This document shows positions 60,155 through 64,000 of a stretch of DNA of 64,000 bases, piece after piece. The translations under genes were made by a program, and so were the position numbers. The stretch is from Shimia isoporae (GTDB taxonomy: Bacteria; Pseudomonadota; Alphaproteobacteria; Rhodobacterales; Rhodobacteraceae), in contig NZ_SMGR01000001.1 in the NCBI RefSeq assembly GCF_004346865.1, positions 1,178,001 through 1,242,000 of the forward strand, read 5' to 3'. The notes beneath the pieces are model-generated. The model did no database searches. It was not told the DNA's origin and saw only the letters and a list, made by a program, of their open reading frames with translations. Positions within the stretch are counted from its first letter, which is position 1. The number at the start of each line of letters is the position of its first letter.

Positions 60155-63100
60155 ATGGCGGAAGAAACCAAGCCCCGTCGACGTGGTGCGCGTCGGGCAA
60201 GGGGTTTTGGGATCGTGCTGTTGGTGGCGATGTTGGTGCCCGCTGCTGTCGCTGCGATTCTGTTTGCAGCATTTTCCGGTGGGCCAGTGGTGTTTCCCGA
60301 ATGGGCACGTGACCGCGTGGAACGGACGTTGGATCAACAACTAAGCGCCGTAGACGTCACGCTGAGCGACGTATCTCTGGTCATTGAGGAAAACTGGGAT
60401 CCCCGTATTCGCGTTGGCGGACTGGTGATGCGCCCGAAGGAGGGTGGCAGTGGAATCCGGTTCGAGCAGGTCGACATGCGACTGGCGATGGAGCCATTGA
60501 TCGAGCGGCAGATCGCGCCACGTCATGTGCGGGTGTCCGGCGTTTCGCTACGTGTTTTGCGCCGAAATGACGGGACAGTGAATGTCACACTGGGTCAGGA
60601 AGGTGGCGAAGGTTTGGGCGGCGATGCCAGCATTGCAACGCTCGGGGGAGAAATCGAAGCGTTTATGGCGCGTCCCGGGTTTCGCTTTCTGACTCTTTTT
60701 GAAATCGAAGACGTGAATGTTCGCTACGAAGATGTGCTGAGCGGACGGGCGTGGAACATCGACGGCGGCAGTATTGCGTTGCGTCGAAGCGGTGACGAGA
60801 TTTCCATTTCCTCAACCATGTCTCTTTTGGGGGGCCGAAGTTACGCGACAACGCTTCAAGGAAGCCTTGTTACCTACTATGGCAGTCAAGCGGTACAGTT
60901 GTCGGTGCAATTCGATGACGCTCCGTCGGAGGAACTTGCAACACAGATGGCGGCTTTGAGCTGGCTTGAGGTGTTGCGCGCGCCGATTTCGGGCGCGATG
61001 CGGGCGGAGATCGACGATCAGGGCAACCTCGGCGCCATCAACGCGACGATCAGTGCGGTGGACGGGTTTTTGCAGCCCAGCGAAGACGTTCGGCCAATTC
61101 CGTTTGAGAGCCTGCGCAGCTATTTGACCTACAATGCGGAGACGCGGCGGATCGGCTTTGACGAGCTTTCCGTCAAAGCGGACTGGATCGAGGCATCAGT
61201 GTCCGGACATGCATTGCTTGAAGATTTCGTCGGAGGATTTCCGAATGCTCTGGTGGCGCAACTTACACTGAACAGGTTTGCCGCAAACCCGGAACAGCTA
61301 GAAGGTGGCGCCGTTGCATTGGACACCTCATTTGCGGATTTTCGTCTGCGTCTTGATCCATTCAGTCTGACCCTTGGCCAACTGGTGGTGAATCAGGGCG
61401 ACATGCAGATGTACCTGAGCGGATCATTGGACGCGCGGGAAAAATGGCAGTTCGCTTTGGACGGGCATATGAACGCGGTGCGTCCGGAGCGTGTTCTGGC
61501 AATTTGGCCAGAGCAGTTCAAACCGAAACTGCGGATCTGGATTGACGAGAACGTCCATCAGGCCGAACTGAACAACGTCAATCTGGCGCTGCGATCCCGC
61601 GAGGATGCAACGCCGGATGTATATGCCGACTTCCAGTTTCGGGATGCCGTGGTCAAGGCTGTGAAAACCATGCCGCCGATTGAAGGCGGGCGAGGCTTTG
61701 CCGTGGCGACTGACAACAAGTTCCACGTTGGGGTCGAACGCGGCTACATCACACCTGAGCAAGGCGGTACCGTGGATGTTTCCGGTTCAAGCTTTGTGGT
61801 TCTGGACACACGGTTGAAGCAATCCCCCGGGCAGGCTGACGTGAAAGCGGTCGGCTCCATTGAGGCGGCGGCGTCTTTGCTGAACCGCGCGCCATTACAT
61901 GTCTTTGACAAAGCCAATTTACCGGTCGACATCGCGCAGGGACGGGTAGAGGCGAAGGGGCGTCTGAATTTCACAATGAAGCCCAAATTGCCACCCGAGG
62001 AAGTTGCCTTTGATGTAAGCGGTAAGCTACTTTTGGTCGACAGCACCAAACTGATCGAGGGCAAGCGGTTGCAAGGTGATCTTCGCCTTACCGCAACCAA
62101 CGAGGCCGTAGAGATTTTTGGGCCGGGTTCTGTTGGGGATGTTCCGGTTACCGCAAGCTGGCGCAGCAAACTTGGCAAGCCGGGGCAGGGCGGCCCAGGG
62201 GAAAGCCAGGTTGTCGGCCGGATGATGCTCAATCAGGCGGCTTTGGACGAGTTTGAAGTAGACCTTCCTCCGCGCACAGTCAGTGGTGATGCACCTGCGG
62301 ATTTTCAGGTGCTTCTGAAGTCGGGTAGTGCACCGTCTTTGAAGATGACTTCTGATCTGATCGGGCTCGAGGTAGCTGCGCAACCGTTGGGATGGCGCAA
62401 ACCGGCCGCAACGGAAGGTGAGTTGAAGCTTGAGATGACGCTGGGCGAGCGGCCAAGTGTCGATCTCATTAGCCTGACAGCGCCGGGGCTGACGGCGGCG
62501 GGTACGGTGTCGCTCCTTGAGAACGGTGAACTCGGCGTGGTGGACATACCAGACTTCAGAGTCGGCCGGTGGTTGTCTGGGGCGGTGCGTTTGCGGGGGC
62601 GGGGCAAGGGCGTCATGCCTGCGGTGGAATTGCGCAGTGGCCGGTTTGACATGCGATACATGCCCGACTTTGGCGGACGGGGCGGCGGGCAGGCGCAAGG
62701 CGGGCCAATCACGGGCACCCTTGATCGGGTGACGATCACCGAAAGCATTGTGGTCCAGAGCACGCGGGTTTCGCTGGACACCCAAGGTGGATTGAGCGGA
62801 ACGTTTGAAGGCGCTCTGGGAGGCCGAGCACCGATGTTCGGCACTTTGACTCCGCACCCGAACGGAACGGCGGTTGAAGTGACATCCCCCAATGCCGGTT
62901 CTGTGGTGCAGACAATGGGTCTTGTGGCAAAAGCAGAAAAGGGGGATTTGCGTCTGAACCTGACGCCGCGCGGGCCGAAGGGCGTTTACGACGGCGTGTT
63001 GAACATTGCCAATATCAAGATCCAGAATTTACCAGCGTTTGCCGAGTTGCTGAACGCGGTCAGCGTGGTTGGACTGCTGGAGCAACTCAACGGACCGGGA

Positions 63101-63439
63101 CTTTTGTTCAATGAGGTCTATTCCAAATTCAAGATGGCGCCTGGGCAGATCGTGATTGGCGAAGCCAGCGCGGTTGGCGCGTCTATGGGGGTGTCTGCGG
63201 ACGGGCTATTTTACACAGAACAGAATGCGTTGGATATTCAGGGCGTGCTGTCGCCGATTTATGCGGTCAATGTGATCGGGCGCCCGATCTCGAAGCGCGG
63301 CGAGGGGTTGATTGGCTTCAACTATCAACTAAAAGGGCCGGCTAAGAATCCTGAGATTTTCGTCAACCCGCTGTCCGCGCTGACGCCCGGTTTCTTTCGT
63401 GAGATTTTTCGGCGCCCGCCCCCTGACCTGAGCAACTGA
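60155..63439 (+). CDS. AsmA-like large envelope protein
   Basis: About 1094 residues from the ATG at 60155; an ATG at 60083 would add 24. One N-terminal membrane anchor ([20 protein letters not shown]) after an Arg/Lys-rich head, then a very long beta-rich periplasmic region of DUF3971/AsmA type. The C-terminal block is typical: [40 protein letters not shown], then [17 protein letters not shown]. AsmA/YhdP relatives form grooves that move phospholipids between membranes. queA follows 2 bases after the stop. Confidence 0.88.
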   Translation: MAEETKPRRRGARRARGFGIVLLVAMLVPAAVAAILFAAFSGGPVVFPEWARDRVERTLDQQLSAVDVTLSDVSLVIEENWDPRIRVGGLVMRPKEGGSGIRFEQVDMRLAMEPLIERQIAPRHVRVSGVSLRVLRRNDGTVNVTLGQEGGEGLGGDASIATLGGEIEAFMARPGFRFLTLFEIEDVNVRYEDVLSGRAWNIDGGSIALRRSGDEISISSTMSLLGGRSYATTLQGSLVTYYGSQAVQLSVQFDDAPSEELATQMAALSWLEVLRAPISGAMRAEIDDQGNLGAINATISAVDGFLQPSEDVRPIPFESLRSYLTYNAETRRIGFDELSVKADWIEASVSGHALLEDFVGGFPNALVAQLTLNRFAANPEQLEGGAVALDTSFADFRLRLDPFSLTLGQLVVNQGDMQMYLSGSLDAREKWQFALDGHMNAVRPERVLAIWPEQFKPKLRIWIDENVHQAELNNVNLALRSREDATPDVYADFQFRDAVVKAVKTMPPIEGGRGFAVATDNKFHVGVERGYITPEQGGTVDVSGSSFVVLDTRLKQSPGQADVKAVGSIEAAASLLNRAPLHVFDKANLPVDIAQGRVEAKGRLNFTMKPKLPPEEVAFDVSGKLLLVDSTKLIEGKRLQGDLRLTATNEAVEIFGPGSVGDVPVTASWRSKLGKPGQGGPGESQVVGRMMLNQAALDEFEVDLPPRTVSGDAPADFQVLLKSGSAPSLKMTSDLIGLEVAAQPLGWRKPAATEGELKLEMTLGERPSVDLISLTAPGLTAAGTVSLLENGELGVVDIPDFRVGRWLSGAVRLRGRGKGVMPAVELRSGRFDMRYMPDFGGRGGGQAQGGPITGTLDRVTITESIVVQSTRVSLDTQGGLSGTFEGALGGRAPMFGTLTPHPNGTAVEVTSPNAGSVVQTMGLVAKAEKGDLRLNLTPRGPKGVYDGVLNIANIKIQNLPAFAELLNAVSVVGLLEQLNGPGLLFNEVYSKFKMAPGQIVIGEASAVGASMGVSADGLFYTEQNALDIQGVLSPIYAVNVIGRPISKRGEGLIGFNYQLKGPAKNPEIFVNPLSALTPGFFREIFRRPPPDLSN

Positions 63440-63441
63440 GC

Positions 63442-64000
63442 ATGCAGCTTTCCGATTTTGATTTTGAATTGCCCGACGCGTTGATAGCGACTCGGCCTGC
63501 GGAGCCACGATCGTCGGCGCGCCTGCTTGTGAGCGAAGCCGACAAAATCACCGATGGTGTGGTTACCGACCTCGTGGATTGGCTGCGTCCCGGAGATAGG
63601 CTTGTGTTGAACGACACGAAGGTCATACCGGCACGATTGATGGGGTATCGCGTGCGGTCCGGACCGGAGGGTGAGACGCAGGCGAAAATGGAAGTCACCT
63701 TGCTGGAACCGCGTGCGGGCGGTGCCTGGGCAGCCTTGGTTAAGCCGCTAAAAAAGATCCGCGAAGGTGAAGAGATTATCTTTGCTGCGGGGTTGAAGGG
63801 AACGCTGACGTCCAAGTCAGAGGGACAGGGCGTCATTTCATTTGATCTTGAAGGTGAGGATTTCGATGCTGCGTTGGATGCGGCAGGGAATATGCCTTTG
63901 CCGCCATATATCGCTGCGAAGCGCGCGGCTGACGACAAGGACAAAACCGACTACCAAACCGTTTGGGCGAAACACTCCGGTGCGGTGGCCGCGCCCACGG
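63442..64000 (+). CDS. queA: tRNA preQ1 ribosyltransferase-isomerase, 5' part
   Basis: Runs off the window; about 186 of an expected 345 residues are seen. Makes epoxyqueuosine in tRNA from S-adenosylmethionine. [20 protein letters not shown] start, [47 protein letters not shown] and [18 protein letters not shown] match the family. It immediately follows the AsmA-like gene. Confidence 0.95.
   Translation, partial: MQLSDFDFELPDALIATRPAEPRSSARLLVSEADKITDGVVTDLVDWLRPGDRLVLNDTKVIPARLMGYRVRSGPEGETQAKMEVTLLEPRAGGAWAALVKPLKKIREGEEIIFAAGLKGTLTSKSEGQGVISFDLEGEDFDAALDAAGNMPLPPYIAAKRAADDKDKTDYQTVWAKHSGAVAAPT

Overview
The window looks like the chromosome of an alphaproteobacterium of the Rhodobacteraceae (Roseobacter group). 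The evidence is moderately high GC, an E1-beta subunit with a fused lipoyl domain in a pdhABC operon behind ftsB, a fabD-fabG-acpP-fabF-mltG run followed by genes of the RcGTA-type gene transfer agent (GTA) and cysE, porins of the alphaproteobacterial type, and an AsmA-like giant protein next to queA. The genus cannot be named from sequence alone.

Layout. 1-4.2 kb: a small minus-strand operon (Tat-exported dioxygenase-like protein, haem-type membrane protein, amidohydrolase), an MBL-fold lipoprotein and an exported unknown. 4.2-6.0 kb: glnB-glnA. 6.2-8.9 kb: a decayed NAD(P)H-hydrate epimerase copy followed by the full bifunctional repair enzyme. 8.9-10.2 kb: a Hint-domain protein and tRNA-Leu(TAG). 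10.1-19.9 kb: a 9.7-kb integrative element in that tRNA gene, bounded by a 16-bp att repeat and carrying a P4-type integrase, phage relics (HNH nuclease, possible small-terminase stub, spanin-like lipoprotein, tiny membrane peptides) and cargo that is almost entirely membrane or exported protein. 20-25.4 kb: two paralogous porins around a lipopolysaccharide-kinase-like gene, then trigger factor and a DUF1330 protein. 25.4-32.3 kb: an HlyD/small-membrane-protein pair, a lytic transglycosylase lipoprotein, rpsF-rpsR-rplI, a YceI protein and a cytochrome b561-YceI fusion. 32.4-37.3 kb: fatty-acid synthesis genes and mltG. 37.4-40.9 kb: a collapsed GTA cluster. 41-46.4 kb: cysE, the pyruvate dehydrogenase operon with an embedded VOC gene, and ftsB. 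46.5-52.9 kb: an AidB-like acyl-CoA dehydrogenase, class I aldolase, pgk, two cyclophilins and a DUF3179 protein. 53-64 kb: a second HlyD pair, an ATP-grasp-like protein, aqpZ, an M23 peptidase with bactofilin, a DUF455 protein, bcp, the AsmA-like protein and the start of queA.

Two regions stand out. First, the GTA cluster sits in its usual neighbourhood but has lost everything between the portal gene and the last tail-tip gene. The N-terminal half of the portal protein is fused in frame to the C-terminal part of the gp15-like protein, while gp1 and the terminase gene remain. Second, the tRNA-Leu element shows repeated signs of cargo insertion: two minus-strand membrane-protein genes each lie between partial duplicates of plus-strand phage genes, and one is also bracketed by a 13-bp direct repeat. 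The element carries paired operator-like inverted repeats, identical 24-bp repeats just inside both ends, and several very short hydrophobic genes. A superinfection-exclusion or satellite-like role is possible, but this is inference.
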